64,000 nucleotides of DNA from Osmia lignaria lignaria (taxonomy: Eukaryota; Arthropoda; Insecta; Hymenoptera; Megachilidae). Below are positions 11,224 to 22,789 of the stretch, piece after piece (the first letter of the stretch is position 1; each line of letters starts with the position of its first letter). The stretch is taken from contig NW_027478171.1 of assembly GCF_051020975.1 (NCBI RefSeq), positions 3,038,001 to 3,102,000 of the forward strand. The letters are read 5' to 3'. The notes beneath the pieces were generated by a model that did no database searches, was not told where the DNA came from, and saw only the letters and a list, made by a program, of their open reading frames with translations. Both the position numbers and the translations under genes were made by a program.

Positions 11224-11789
11224 CGCATCTGATCAAAAAATATCATAGAACATAAAAAGTAGGAAACTTAATTCTCTACAAAAAAGGTCTCTTAACATTT
11301 TGCCATAGCTCGCTTCGTTTCCGAGATATTTGCAGATATATCTCAAGGGAAGGGGCCTGACGGACATATTTCGAGATATTTCTTCTTCTTGTTGTTCTTC
11401 TTCTGCACAGCTAAGCTGGGAGTGGCATTTGCAGCTCGCAATAGTGCAGAGTTATCTCAAAGAAAGGGGCCACGGTGTTTCTGTATCTCTATTATGTTGG
11501 TGCGGCTTCGGAACTTTTAAATATCTTGATATATCTCGAGAACAACGCATCTGATCAAAAAATATCATAGAACATAAAAAGTAGGAAACTTAATTCTCTA
11601 CAAAAAAGGTCTCTTAACATTTTGCCATAGCTCGCTTCGTTTCCGAGATATTTGCATATTTATCTCAAGGGAAGGGGCCTGACGGACATATTTCGAGATA
11701 TTTCTTCTTCTTGTTGTTCTTCTTCTGCACAGCTAAGCTGGAAGTGGCATTTGCGGCTCGCACTAGTGCAGAGTTATCTCAAAGAAAGG
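11224..11789 (+). repeat. Continuation of the 6-monomer duplication, copy 1
   Basis: Matches 13156-13721 at the same offset of 1,932. Shared rare states are GATATATCTCAAGG with CTGGGAGTGG, GAGAACAACGC and TTTGCATATTTATC. The stretch between the two matching parts (about 11038-11223 against 12970-13155) does not match, so a patch was replaced inside the duplicated block. Confidence 0.8.
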
Positions 11790-11860
11790 GGCCACGGTGT
11801 TTCTGTATCTCTATTATGTTGGTGCGGCTTCGGAACTTTTAAATATCTCGATATATCTCG
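11644..11860. promoter_or_regulatory. Cluster of seven GAGATA/TATCTC elements in one monomer
   Basis: In this type-B copy the hexamer lies at 11645-11650 and 11695-11700 as GAGATA, and at 11661-11666, 11775-11780, 11806-11811, 11844-11849 and 11854-11859 as TATCTC. Four are extended to the octamer CGAGATAT (11644, 11694) or its reverse complement ATATCTCG (11843, 11853), the last two exactly 10 bp apart. Two TTATCTC sites read AGATAA on the minus strand, matching the WGATAR consensus of GATA-family factors. Type A lacks one copy and class C another. A binding function is inference only. Confidence 0.55.
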
Positions 11861-11973
11861 AAAACTACGCTTCTGATCAAAAAATATCATAGAACATAAA
11901 TTGTAGGAAACATAATTCTCTACAAAAAAGGTCTCTTAACATTTTGCCATAGCTCGCTTCGTTTCCGAGATAT
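11652..11973 (+). repeat. Reference type-B monomer (322 bp)
   Basis: Example of subfamily B. Linked states in the 3' third are ATCTCGAT, CTCGAAAACTACG, CTTCTGATCA, AAATTGTAGG and AAACATAATTC. The middle often carries GCGGCTCGCACTAG instead of GCAGCTCGCAATAG. The states travel together in most copies, so A and B are true subfamilies rather than random noise; recombinants that mix them occur. Type B is a minority before about 29.6 kb and the dominant form afterwards. Confidence 0.88.
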
Positions 11974-12012
11974 TTGCAGATTTATCTCAAGGGAAGGGTC
12001 CTGATGGACATG

Positions 12013-12969
12013 TTTCGAGATATTTCTTCTTCTTGTTGTTCTTCTTCTGCACAGCTAAGCTGGAAGTGGCATTTCCAGCTCGCAATCGTGCAGAGTTATC
12101 TCAAAGAAAGGGGCCACGGTGTTTCTGTATCTCTATTATGTTAGTGCGGCTTCGGAACTTTTAAATATCTTGATATATCTCGAGAACTACGCCTCTGATC
12201 GAAAAATATCATAGAACATAAAAAGTAGGAAACTTAATTCTCTACAAAAAAGGTCTCTTAACATTTTGCCATAGCTCGCTTCGTTTCCGAGATATTTGCA
12301 GATTTATCTCAAGGGAAGGGGCCTGACGGACATATTTCGAGATATTTCTTCTTCTTGTTGTTCTTCTTCTGCACAGCTAAGCTGGAAGTGGCATTTGCAG
12401 GTCGCAATAGTGCAGAGTTATCTCAAAGAAAGGGGCCACGGTGTTTCTGTATCTCTATTATGTTGGTGCGGCTTCGGAACTTTTAAATATCTCGATATAT
12501 CTCGAGAACTACGCTTCTGATCAAAAAATATCAGAGAACGTAAATTGTAGGAAAGATAATTCTGTACAAAAAAGGTCTCTTAACATTTTGCCATAGCTCG
12601 CTTCGTTTCCGAGATATTTGCAGATTTATCTCAAGGGAAGGGGCCTGACGGACATATTTCGAGATATTTCTTCTTCTTGTTGTTCTTCTTCTGCACAGCT
12701 AAGCTGGAAGTGGCATTTGCAGTTCGCAATAGTGCAGAGTTATCTCAAAGAAAGGGGCCACGGTGTTTCTGTATCTCTATTATGTTGGTGCGGCTTCGGA
12801 ACTTTTAAATATCTTGATATGTCTCGAGAACTACGCATCTGATCAAAAAATATCGTAGAACATAAAAAGTAGGAAACTTAATTCTCTACAAATAAGGTCT
12901 CTTAACATTTTGCCATAGCTCGCTTGGTTTCCGAGATATTTGCAGATTTATCTCAAGGGAAGGGGCCTG
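12013..12969 (+). repeat. Block duplication, period 1,932 (6 monomers), copy 2
   Basis: Partner of 10081-11037. Contains the monomer starting at 11974, where TTGG became TTAG and interrupts the recurrent open frame. Confidence 0.87.
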
Positions 12970-12970
12970 C

Positions 12971-13473
12971 CGGACATATTTCGAGATATTTCTTCTTCTT
13001 GTTGTTCTTCTTCTGCACAGCTAAGCTGGAAGTGGCATTTGCGGCTCGCACTAGTGCAGAGTTATCTCAAAGAAAGGGCCCACGGTGCTTCTGTATCTCT
13101 ATTATGTTGGTGCGGCTTCGGAACTTTTAAATATCTTGATATATCTCGAGAACAACGCATCTGATCAAAAAATATCATAGAACATAAAAAGTAGGAAACT
13201 TAATTCTCTACAAAAAAGGTCTCTTAACATTTTGCCATAGCTCGCTTCGTTTCCGAGATATTTGCAGATATATCTCAAGGGAAGGGGCCTGACGGACATA
13301 TTTCGAGATATTTCTTCTTCTTGTTGTTCTTCTTCTGCACAGCTAAGCTGGGAGTGGCATTTGCAGCTCGCAATAGTGCAGAGTTATCTCAAAGAAAGGG
13401 GCCACGGTGTTTCTGTATCTCTATTATGTTGGTGCGGCTTCGGAACTTTTAAATATCTTGATATATCTCGAGA
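12971..13473 (+). repeat. Dimer duplication, period 644 (2 monomers), copy 1
   Basis: Matches 13615-14117. Shared private states are AAAGGGCCCACGGTGCTTC and GAGAACAACGC in the first monomer and CTGGGAGTGG in the second. This block is laid over the 6-monomer duplication and explains its mismatched patch. Confidence 0.8.
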
Positions 13474-13721
13474 ACAACGCATCTGATCAAAAAATATCAT
13501 AGAAGATAAAAAGTAGGAAACTTAATTCTCTACAAAAAAGGTCTCTTAACATTTTGCCATAGCTCGCTTCGTTTCCGAGATATTTGCATATTTATCTCAA
13601 GGGAAGGGGCCTGACGGACATATTTCGAGATATTTCTTCTTCTTGTTGTTCTTCTTCTGCACAGCTAAGCTGGAAGTGGCATTTGCGGCTCGCACTAGTG
13701 CAGAGTTATCTCAAAGAAAGG
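13156..13721 (+). repeat. Continuation of the 6-monomer duplication, copy 2
   Basis: Partner of 11224-11789. One difference noticed: AGAAGATAAAAAG here against AGAACATAAAAAG. It ends where AGAAAGGGCCCACGG replaces AGAAAGGGGCCACGG. Confidence 0.8.
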
Positions 13722-14117
13722 GCCCACGGTGCTTCTGTATCTCTATTATGTTGGTGCGGCTTCGGAACTTTTAAATATCTTGATATATCTCGAGAACAAC
13801 GCATCTGATCAAAAAATATCATAGAACATAAAAAGTAGGAAACTTAATTCTCTACAAAAAAGGTCTCTTAACATTTTGCCATAGCTCGCTTCGTTTCCGA
13901 GATATTTGCAGATATATCTCAAGGGAAGGGGCCTGACGGACATATTTCGAGATATTTCTTCTTCTTGTTGTTCTTCTTCTGCACAGCTAAGCTGGGAGTG
14001 GCATTTGCAGCTCGCAATAGTGCAGAGTTATCTCAAAGAAAGGGGCCACGGTGTTTCTGTATCTCTATTATGTTGGTGCGGCTTCGGAACTTTTAAATAT
14101 CTTGATATATCTCGAGA
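13615..14117 (+). repeat. Dimer duplication, period 644 (2 monomers), copy 2
   Basis: Partner of 12971-13473. It ends where GAGAACTACGCCTC follows instead of GAGAACAACGCATC. Confidence 0.8.
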
Positions 14118-14227
14118 ACTACGCCTCTGATCGAAAAATATCATAGAACATAAAAAGTAGGAAACTTAATTCTCTACAAAAAACGTCTCTTAACATTTTG
14201 CCATAGCTCGCTTCGTTTCCGAGATAT

Positions 14228-16050
14228 TTGCAGATTTATCTCAAGGGAAGGGGCCTGACGGACATATTTCGAGATATTTCTTCTTCTTGTTGTTCTTCTT
14301 CTGCACAGCTAAGCTGGAAGTGGCATTTGCAGCGCGCAATAGTGCAGAGTTATCTCAAAGAAAGGGGCCACGGTGTTTCTGTATCTCTATTATGTTGGTG
14401 CGGCTTCGGAACTTTTAAATATCTTGATATATCTCGAGAACTACGCCTCTGATCGAAAAATATCATAGAACATAAAAAGTAGGAAACTTAATTCTCTACA
14501 AAAAACGTCTCTTAACATTTTGCCATAGCTCGCTTCGTTTCCGAGATATTTGCAGATTTATCTCAGGGGAAGGGGCCTGACGGACATATTTCGAGATATT
14601 TCTTCTTCTTGTTGTTCTTCTTCTGCACAGCTAAGCTGGAAGTGGCATTTGCAGCGCGCAATAGTGCAGAGTTATCTCAAAGAAAGGGGCCACGGTGTTT
14701 CTGTATCTCTATTATGTTGGTGCAGCTTCGGAACTTTTAAATATCTTGATATATCTCGAGAACTACGCATCTGATCAAAAAATATCATCGAACATAAAAA
14801 GTAGGAAACTTAATTCTCTACAAAAAAGGTCTCTTAACATTTTGCCATAGCTCGCTTCGTTTCCGAGATATTTGCAGATTTATCTCAATGGAAGGGGCCT
14901 GACGGGCATATTTCGAGATATTTCTTCTTCTTGTTGTTCTTCTTCTCCACAGCTAAGCTGGAAGTGGCATTTGCAGCGCGCAATAGTGCAGAGTTGTCTC
15001 AAAGAAAGGGGCCACGGTGTTTCTGTATCTATATTATGTTGGTGCGGCTTCGGAACTTTTAAATATCTTGATATATCTCGAGAACTACGCATCCGATCAA
15101 AAAATGTCATAGAACATAAAAAGTAGGAAACTTAATTCTCTACAAAAAAGGTCTCTGAACATTTTGCCATAGCTCGTTTCGTTTCCGAGATATTTGCAGA
15201 TATATCTCAAGGGAAGGGGCCTGACAGACATATTTCGAGATATTTCTTCTTCTTGTTGTTCTTCTTCTGCACAGCTAAGCTGGAAGTGGCATTTGCAGCT
15301 CGCAATAGTGCAGAGTTATCTCAAAGAAAGGGGCCACGGTGTTTCTGTATCTCTATTATGTTGGTGCGGCTTCGGAACTTTTAAATATCTTGATATATCT
15401 CGAGAACAACGCATCTGATCAAAAAATATCATCGAACATAAAAAGTAGGAAACTTAATTCTCTACAAAAAAGGTCTCTTAACATTTTGCCATAGCTCGCT
15501 GCGTTTCCGAGATATTTGCAGATTTATCTCAAGGGAAGGGGTCTGACGGACATATTTCGAGATATTTCTTCTTCTTGTTGTTCTTCTTCTGCACAGCTAA
15601 GCTGGAAGTGGCATTTGCAGCTCGCAGTAGTGCAGAGTTATCTCAAAGAAAGGGGCCACGGTGTTTCTGTATCTCTATTATGTTGGTGCGGCTTCGGAAC
15701 TTTTAAATATCTTGATATATCTCGAGAACTACGCATCTGATCAAAAAATATCATAGAACATAAAAAGTAGGAAACTTAATTCTCTACAAAAAAGGTCTCT
15801 TAACATTTTGCCATAGCTCGCTTCGTTTCCGAGATATTTGCAGATTTATCTCAAGGGAAGGGGACTAACGGACATATTTCGAGATATTTCTTCTTCTTGT
15901 TGTTCTTCTTCTGCACAGCTAAACTGGAAGTGGCATTTCCAGCTCGCAATAGTGCAGAGTTATCCCAAAGAAAGGGGCCACGGTGTTTCTGTATCTCTAT
16001 TATGTTGGTGCGGCTTCGGAACTTTTAAATATCTCGATATATCTCGAAAC
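14228..16050 (+). repeat. Monomers with no long private duplicate (14.2-16.05 kb)
   Basis: Copies at 14228, 14550, 14872, 15194, 15516 and 15838 are mostly type A. The copies at 14228 and 14550 share GCAGCGCGC and the AAAAAACGTCTC linker. The copy at 14872 is among the more divergent ones (CTCAATGG, ACGGGCAT, TTCTCCAC, GTTGTCTC, ATCCGATC, AAAATGTC). No block of more than about one monomer repeats elsewhere on reading. Confidence 0.6.
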
Positions 16051-18626
16051 CTACGCTTCTGATCAAAAAATATCATAGAACGTAAATTGTAGGAAACATT
16101 ATTCTCTACAAAAAAGTTCCCTTAACATTTTGCCATAGCTCGCTTCGTTTCCGAGATATTTGCAGATTTATCTCAAGGGAAGGGTCCTGATGGACATATT
16201 TCGAGATATTTCTTCTTCTTGTTGTTCTTCTTCTGCACAGCTAAACTGGAAGTGGCATTTCCAGCTCGCAATAGTGCAGAGTTATCCCAAAGAAAGGGGC
16301 CACGGTGTTTCTGTATCTCTATTATGTTGGTGCGGCTTCGGAACTTTTAAATATCTTGATATATCTCGAGAACTACGCCTCTGATCGAAAAATATCATAG
16401 AACGTAAAAAGTAGGAAACTTAATTCTCTACAAAAAAGGTCTCTTAAGATTTTGCCATAGCTCGCTTCGTTTCCGAGATATTTGCAGATTTATCTCAAGG
16501 GAAGGGGCCTGACGGACATATTTCGAGATACTTCTTCTTCTTGTTGTTCTTCTTCTGCACAGCTAAGCTGGAAGTGGCATTTGCAGCGCGCAATAGTGCA
16601 GAGTTATCTCAAAGAAAGGGGCCACGGTGTTTCTGTATCTCTATTATGTTGGGGCGGCTTCGGAACTTTTAAATATCTTGATATATCTCGAGAACTACGC
16701 ATCTGATCAAAAAATATCATACTACATAAAAAGTAGGAAACTTAATTCTCTACAAGAAAGGTCTCTAAACATTTTGCCATAGCTCGCTTCGTTTCCGAGA
16801 TATTTGCAGATTTATCTCAAGGGAAGGGGCCTGACGGACATATTTTGAGATATTTCTTCTTCTTGTTGTTCTTCTTCTGCACAGCTAAGCTGGAAGTGGC
16901 ATTTGCAGCTCGCAATAGTGCAGAGTTATCTCAAAGAAAGGGGCCACGGTGTTTCTGTATCTCTATTATGTTGGTGCGGCTTCGGAACTTTTAAATATCT
17001 TGATATATCTCGAGAACTACGCGTCTGATCAAAAAATATCATAGAAGATAAAAAGTAGGAAACTTAATTCTCTACAAAAACGGTCTCTTAACATTTTGCC
17101 ATAGCTCGCTTCGTTTCCGAGATATTTGCAGATATATCTCAAGGGAAGGGGCCTGACGGACATATTTCGAGATATTTCTTCTTCTTGTTGTTCTTCTTCT
17201 GCACAGCTAAGCTGGAAGTGGCATTTGCGGCTCGCACTAGTGCACAGTTATCTCAAAGAAAGGGGCCACGGTGTTTCTGTATCTCTATTATGTTGGTGCG
17301 TCTTCGGAACTTTTAAATATCTCGATATATCTCGAAAACTACGCTTCTGATCAAAAAATATCATAGAACATAAATTGTAGGAAACATAATTCTCTACAAA
17401 AAACGTCTCTTAACATTTTGCCATAGCTCGCTTCGTTTCCGAGATATTTGCAGATTCAGCTCAAAGGAACTGGCCTGACGGACATATTTCGAGATATTTC
17501 TTCTTCTTGTTGTTCTTCCTCTGCACAGCTAAGCTGGAAGTGGCATTTGCAGCTCGCAATAGTGCAGAGTTATCTCAAAGAAAGGGGCCACGGTGTTTCT
17601 GTATCTCTATTATGTTGGTGCGGCTTCGGAACTTTTAAATATCTTGATATATCTCGAGAACTACGGATCTGATCAAAAAATATCATAGAACATAAAAAGT
17701 AGGAAACTTAATTCTCTACAAAAAAGGTCTCTTAACATTTTGCCATAGCTCGCTTCGTTTCCGAGATATTTGCATATTTATCTCAAGGGAAGGGGCCTGA
17801 CGGACATATTTCGAGATATTTCTTCTTCTTCTTGTTCTTCTTCTGCACAGCTAAGCTGGAAGTGGCATTTGCAGCTCGCAATAGTGCAGAGTTATCTCAA
17901 AGAAAGGGGCCACGGTGTTTCTGTATCTCTATTATGTTGGTGCGGCTTCGGAACTTTTAAATATCTTGATATATCTCGAGAACTACGCATCTGATCAGAA
18001 AATATCATACTACATAAAAAGTAGGAAACTTAATTCTCTACAAGAAAGGTCTCTAAACATTTTGCCATAGCTCGCTTCGTTTCCGAGATATTTGCAGATT
18101 TATCTCAAGGGAAGGGGCCTGACGGACATATTTCGAGATATTTCTTCTTGTTGTTGTTCTTCTTCTGCACAGCTAAGCTGGAAGTGGCATTTGCAGCGCG
18201 CAATAGTGCAGAGTTATCTCAAAGAAAGGGGCCACGGTGTTTCTGTATCTCTATTATGTTGGTGCGGCTTCGGAACTTTTAAATATCTTGATATATCTCG
18301 AGAACTACGCATCTGATCAAAAAATATCATAGAACGTAAAAAGTAGCAAACTTAATTCTCTACAAAAAAGGTCTCTTAACATTTTGCCATAGCTCGCTTC
18401 GTTTCCGAGATATTTGCAGATTTATCTCAAGGGAAGGGGCCTGACGGACATATTTCGAGATATTTCTTCTTCTTGTTGTTCTTCTTCTGCACAGCTAAGC
18501 TGGAAGTGGCATTTGCAGGTCGCAATAGTGCAGAATTATCTCAAAGAAAGGGGCCACGGTGTTTCTGTATCTCTATTATGTTGGTGCGGCTTCGGAACTT
18601 TTAAATATCTCGATATATCTCGAAAA
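16051..18626 (+). repeat. 8-monomer higher-order unit (2,576 bp), copy 1
   Basis: Eight different monomers follow in order and the same eight follow again at 18627-21202. Markers in order: TCCTGATGG with TTATCCC; GATACTTC with TTGGGGCGG; ATTTTGAGAT (stop in the frame); TGCACAGTTATC with GTGCGTCTTCGG; class C with ACGGATCTG; TGCATATT with TTCTTCTTCTTG; TTCTTGTTGTTG with GCAGCGCGC; GCAGGTCGC with AGAATTATC. The only difference noticed is A at 16712 against G at 19288. Confidence 0.93.
17448..17769 (+). repeat. Class-C monomer (CAGCTCAAAGGAACTGG variant), first copy
   Basis: A third class is marked by three linked blocks: a preceding linker with AACGTCTC instead of AAGGTCTC, then ATTCAGCTCAAAGGAACTGG in place of ATTTATCTCAAGGGAAGGGG, then TTCTTCCTCTGC in place of TTCTTCTTCTGC. 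Copies start at 17448, 20024, 24854, 29362, 30650, 31938, 33548, 35158, 36446, 38056, 40617, 41583, 44144, 45110, 46720, 48637, 50247, 51857, 53145, 53789, 55399, 56687, 59585, 60551, 61517 and 63449. Those at 24854 and 29362 carry CTCGAAGG; those at 53145, 56687 and 60551 carry CTGACC; those at 50247, 53789 and 59585 are hybrids. From about 30 kb class C recurs every 2 to 9 monomers, a useful phase marker for higher-order units. Confidence 0.9.
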
Positions 18627-21202
18627 CTACGCTTCTGATCAAAAAATATCATAGAACGTAAATTGTAGGAAACATTATTCTCTACAAAAAAGTTCCCTTA
18701 ACATTTTGCCATAGCTCGCTTCGTTTCCGAGATATTTGCAGATTTATCTCAAGGGAAGGGTCCTGATGGACATATTTCGAGATATTTCTTCTTCTTGTTG
18801 TTCTTCTTCTGCACAGCTAAACTGGAAGTGGCATTTCCAGCTCGCAATAGTGCAGAGTTATCCCAAAGAAAGGGGCCACGGTGTTTCTGTATCTCTATTA
18901 TGTTGGTGCGGCTTCGGAACTTTTAAATATCTTGATATATCTCGAGAACTACGCCTCTGATCGAAAAATATCATAGAACGTAAAAAGTAGGAAACTTAAT
19001 TCTCTACAAAAAAGGTCTCTTAAGATTTTGCCATAGCTCGCTTCGTTTCCGAGATATTTGCAGATTTATCTCAAGGGAAGGGGCCTGACGGACATATTTC
19101 GAGATACTTCTTCTTCTTGTTGTTCTTCTTCTGCACAGCTAAGCTGGAAGTGGCATTTGCAGCGCGCAATAGTGCAGAGTTATCTCAAAGAAAGGGGCCA
19201 CGGTGTTTCTGTATCTCTATTATGTTGGGGCGGCTTCGGAACTTTTAAATATCTTGATATATCTCGAGAACTACGCATCTGATCAAAGAATATCATACTA
19301 CATAAAAAGTAGGAAACTTAATTCTCTACAAGAAAGGTCTCTAAACATTTTGCCATAGCTCGCTTCGTTTCCGAGATATTTGCAGATTTATCTCAAGGGA
19401 AGGGGCCTGACGGACATATTTTGAGATATTTCTTCTTCTTGTTGTTCTTCTTCTGCACAGCTAAGCTGGAAGTGGCATTTGCAGCTCGCAATAGTGCAGA
19501 GTTATCTCAAAGAAAGGGGCCACGGTGTTTCTGTATCTCTATTATGTTGGTGCGGCTTCGGAACTTTTAAATATCTTGATATATCTCGAGAACTACGCGT
19601 CTGATCAAAAAATATCATAGAAGATAAAAAGTAGGAAACTTAATTCTCTACAAAAACGGTCTCTTAACATTTTGCCATAGCTCGCTTCGTTTCCGAGATA
19701 TTTGCAGATATATCTCAAGGGAAGGGGCCTGACGGACATATTTCGAGATATTTCTTCTTCTTGTTGTTCTTCTTCTGCACAGCTAAGCTGGAAGTGGCAT
19801 TTGCGGCTCGCACTAGTGCACAGTTATCTCAAAGAAAGGGGCCACGGTGTTTCTGTATCTCTATTATGTTGGTGCGTCTTCGGAACTTTTAAATATCTCG
19901 ATATATCTCGAAAACTACGCTTCTGATCAAAAAATATCATAGAACATAAATTGTAGGAAACATAATTCTCTACAAAAAACGTCTCTTAACATTTTGCCAT
20001 AGCTCGCTTCGTTTCCGAGATATTTGCAGATTCAGCTCAAAGGAACTGGCCTGACGGACATATTTCGAGATATTTCTTCTTCTTGTTGTTCTTCCTCTGC
20101 ACAGCTAAGCTGGAAGTGGCATTTGCAGCTCGCAATAGTGCAGAGTTATCTCAAAGAAAGGGGCCACGGTGTTTCTGTATCTCTATTATGTTGGTGCGGC
20201 TTCGGAACTTTTAAATATCTTGATATATCTCGAGAACTACGGATCTGATCAAAAAATATCATAGAACATAAAAAGTAGGAAACTTAATTCTCTACAAAAA
20301 AGGTCTCTTAACATTTTGCCATAGCTCGCTTCGTTTCCGAGATATTTGCATATTTATCTCAAGGGAAGGGGCCTGACGGACATATTTCGAGATATTTCTT
20401 CTTCTTCTTGTTCTTCTTCTGCACAGCTAAGCTGGAAGTGGCATTTGCAGCTCGCAATAGTGCAGAGTTATCTCAAAGAAAGGGGCCACGGTGTTTCTGT
20501 ATCTCTATTATGTTGGTGCGGCTTCGGAACTTTTAAATATCTTGATATATCTCGAGAACTACGCATCTGATCAGAAAATATCATACTACATAAAAAGTAG
20601 GAAACTTAATTCTCTACAAGAAAGGTCTCTAAACATTTTGCCATAGCTCGCTTCGTTTCCGAGATATTTGCAGATTTATCTCAAGGGAAGGGGCCTGACG
20701 GACATATTTCGAGATATTTCTTCTTGTTGTTGTTCTTCTTCTGCACAGCTAAGCTGGAAGTGGCATTTGCAGCGCGCAATAGTGCAGAGTTATCTCAAAG
20801 AAAGGGGCCACGGTGTTTCTGTATCTCTATTATGTTGGTGCGGCTTCGGAACTTTTAAATATCTTGATATATCTCGAGAACTACGCATCTGATCAAAAAA
20901 TATCATAGAACGTAAAAAGTAGCAAACTTAATTCTCTACAAAAAAGGTCTCTTAACATTTTGCCATAGCTCGCTTCGTTTCCGAGATATTTGCAGATTTA
21001 TCTCAAGGGAAGGGGCCTGACGGACATATTTCGAGATATTTCTTCTTCTTGTTGTTCTTCTTCTGCACAGCTAAGCTGGAAGTGGCATTTGCAGGTCGCA
21101 ATAGTGCAGAATTATCTCAAAGAAAGGGGCCACGGTGTTTCTGTATCTCTATTATGTTGGTGCGGCTTCGGAACTTTTAAATATCTCGATATATCTCGAA
21201 AA
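18627..21202 (+). repeat. 8-monomer higher-order unit (2,576 bp), copy 2
   Basis: Direct tandem partner of 16051-18626. The match runs on to about 21265, where AAAAAGGGTCCC replaces AAAAAAGTTCCC, so the beginning of a third copy is present but the next monomers (21312 onwards) diverge. Confidence 0.93.
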
Positions 21203-21650
21203 CTACGCTTCTGATCAAAAAATATCATAGAACGTAAATTGTAGGAAACATTATTCTCTACAAAAAGGGTCCCTTAACATTTTGCCATAGCTCGCTTCGT
21301 TTCCGAGATATTTGCAGATTTATCTCAAGGGAAGGGTCCTGATGGACATATTTCGAGATATTTCTTCTTCTTGTTGTTCTTCTTCTGCACAGCTGAACTG
21401 GAAGTGGCATTTCCAGCTCGCAATCGTGCAGAGTTATCTCAAAGAAAGGGGCCACGGTGTTTCTGTATCTCTATTATGATGGTGCGGCTTCGGAACTTTT
21501 AAATATCTTGATATATCTCGAGAACTACGCATCTGATCAAAAAATATCATACTACATAAAAAGTAGGAAACTTAATTCTCTACAGGAAAGGTCTCTAAAC
21601 ATTTTGCCATAGCTCGCTTCGTTTCCGAGATATTTGCAGATTTATCTCAA
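21200..21650 (+). repeat. Block duplication, period 966 (3 monomers), copy 1
   Basis: Matches 22166-22616. Shared rare states are AGAACGTAAATTG, AACATTATTC, GGTCCCTTAAC, GCTGAAC, CTCGCAATCGTG, CATACTACAT and CTACAGGAAAGG. Differences noticed: AAAAAGGG/AAAAAAGG, GAACTGG/GAACGGG and TTATGATGG/TTATGTTGG. The first copy's TGATGG puts a stop in the recurrent frame. Confidence 0.8.
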
Positions 21651-22165
21651 GGGAAGGGTCCTGATGGACATATTTCGAGATATTTCTTCTTCTTGTTGTT
21701 CTTCTTCTGCACAGCTAAACTGGAAGTGGCATTTCCAGCTCGCAATAGTGCAGAGTTATCTCAAAGAAAGGGGCCACGGTGTTTCTGTATCTATATTATG
21801 TTGGTGCGGCTTCGGAACTTTTAAATATCTTGATATATCTCGAGAACTACGCATCTGATCAAAAAATATCATAGAACGTAAAAAGTAGCAAACTTAATTC
21901 TCTACAAAAAAGGTCTCTTAACATTTTGCCATAGCTCGCTTCGTTTCCGAGATATTTGCAGATTTATCTCAAGGGAAGGGGCCTGACGGACATATTTCGA
22001 GATATTTCTTCTTCTTGTTGTTCTTCTTCTGCACAGCTAAGCTGGAAGTGGCATTTGCAGGTCGCAATAGTGCAGAATTATCTCAAAGAAAGGGGCCACG
22101 GTGTTTCTGTATCTCTATTATGTTGGTGCGGCTTCGGAACTTTTAAATATCTCGTTATATCTCGA

Positions 22166-22616
22166 AAACTACGCTTCTGATCAAAAAATATCATAGAACG
22201 TAAATTGTAGGAAACATTATTCTCTACAAAAAAGGTCCCTTAACATTTTGCCATAGCTCGCTTCGTTTCCGAGATATTTGCAGATTTATCTCAAGGGAAG
22301 GGTCCTGATGGACATATTTCGAGATATTTCTTCTTCTTGTTGTTCTTCTTCTGCACAGCTGAACGGGAAGTGGCATTTCCAGCTCGCAATCGTGCAGAGT
22401 TATCTCAAAGAAAGGGGCCACGGTGTTTCTGTATCTCTATTATGTTGGTGCGGCTTCGGAACTTTTAAATATCTTGATATATCTCGAGAACTACGCATCT
22501 GATCAAAAAATATCATACTACATAAAAAGTAGGAAACTTAATTCTCTACAGGAAAGGTCTCTAAACATTTTGCCATAGCTCGCTTCGTTTCCGAGATATT
22601 TGCAGATTTATCTCAA
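22166..22616 (+). repeat. Block duplication, period 966 (3 monomers), copy 2
   Basis: Partner of 21200-21650. The monomer between them (21956) is a near copy of those at 18414 and 20990 (GCAGGTCGC, AGAATTATC), with a private CTCGTTATATC. Confidence 0.8.
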
Positions 22617-22789
22617 GGGAAGGGGCCTGACGGACATATTTCGAGATATTTCTTCTTCTTGTTGTTCTTCTTCTGCACAGCTGAGCTGGAAGTGGCATTT
22701 GCAGGTCGCAATAGTGCAGAGTTATCTCAAAGAAAGGGGCCACGGTGTTTCTGTATCTCTATTATGTTGGTGCGGCTTCGGAACTTTTA

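Noticed and set aside
2966..15110. Minus-strand 76-codon frames beginning with ATG (2966-3196, 3288-3518, 5220-5450, 5542-5772, 14880-15110)
   Set aside because: They open only where GTTATCTC became GATATCTC or GTTGTCTC, which removes a minus-strand TAA. They are antisense shadows of the repeat, limited to a few copies.
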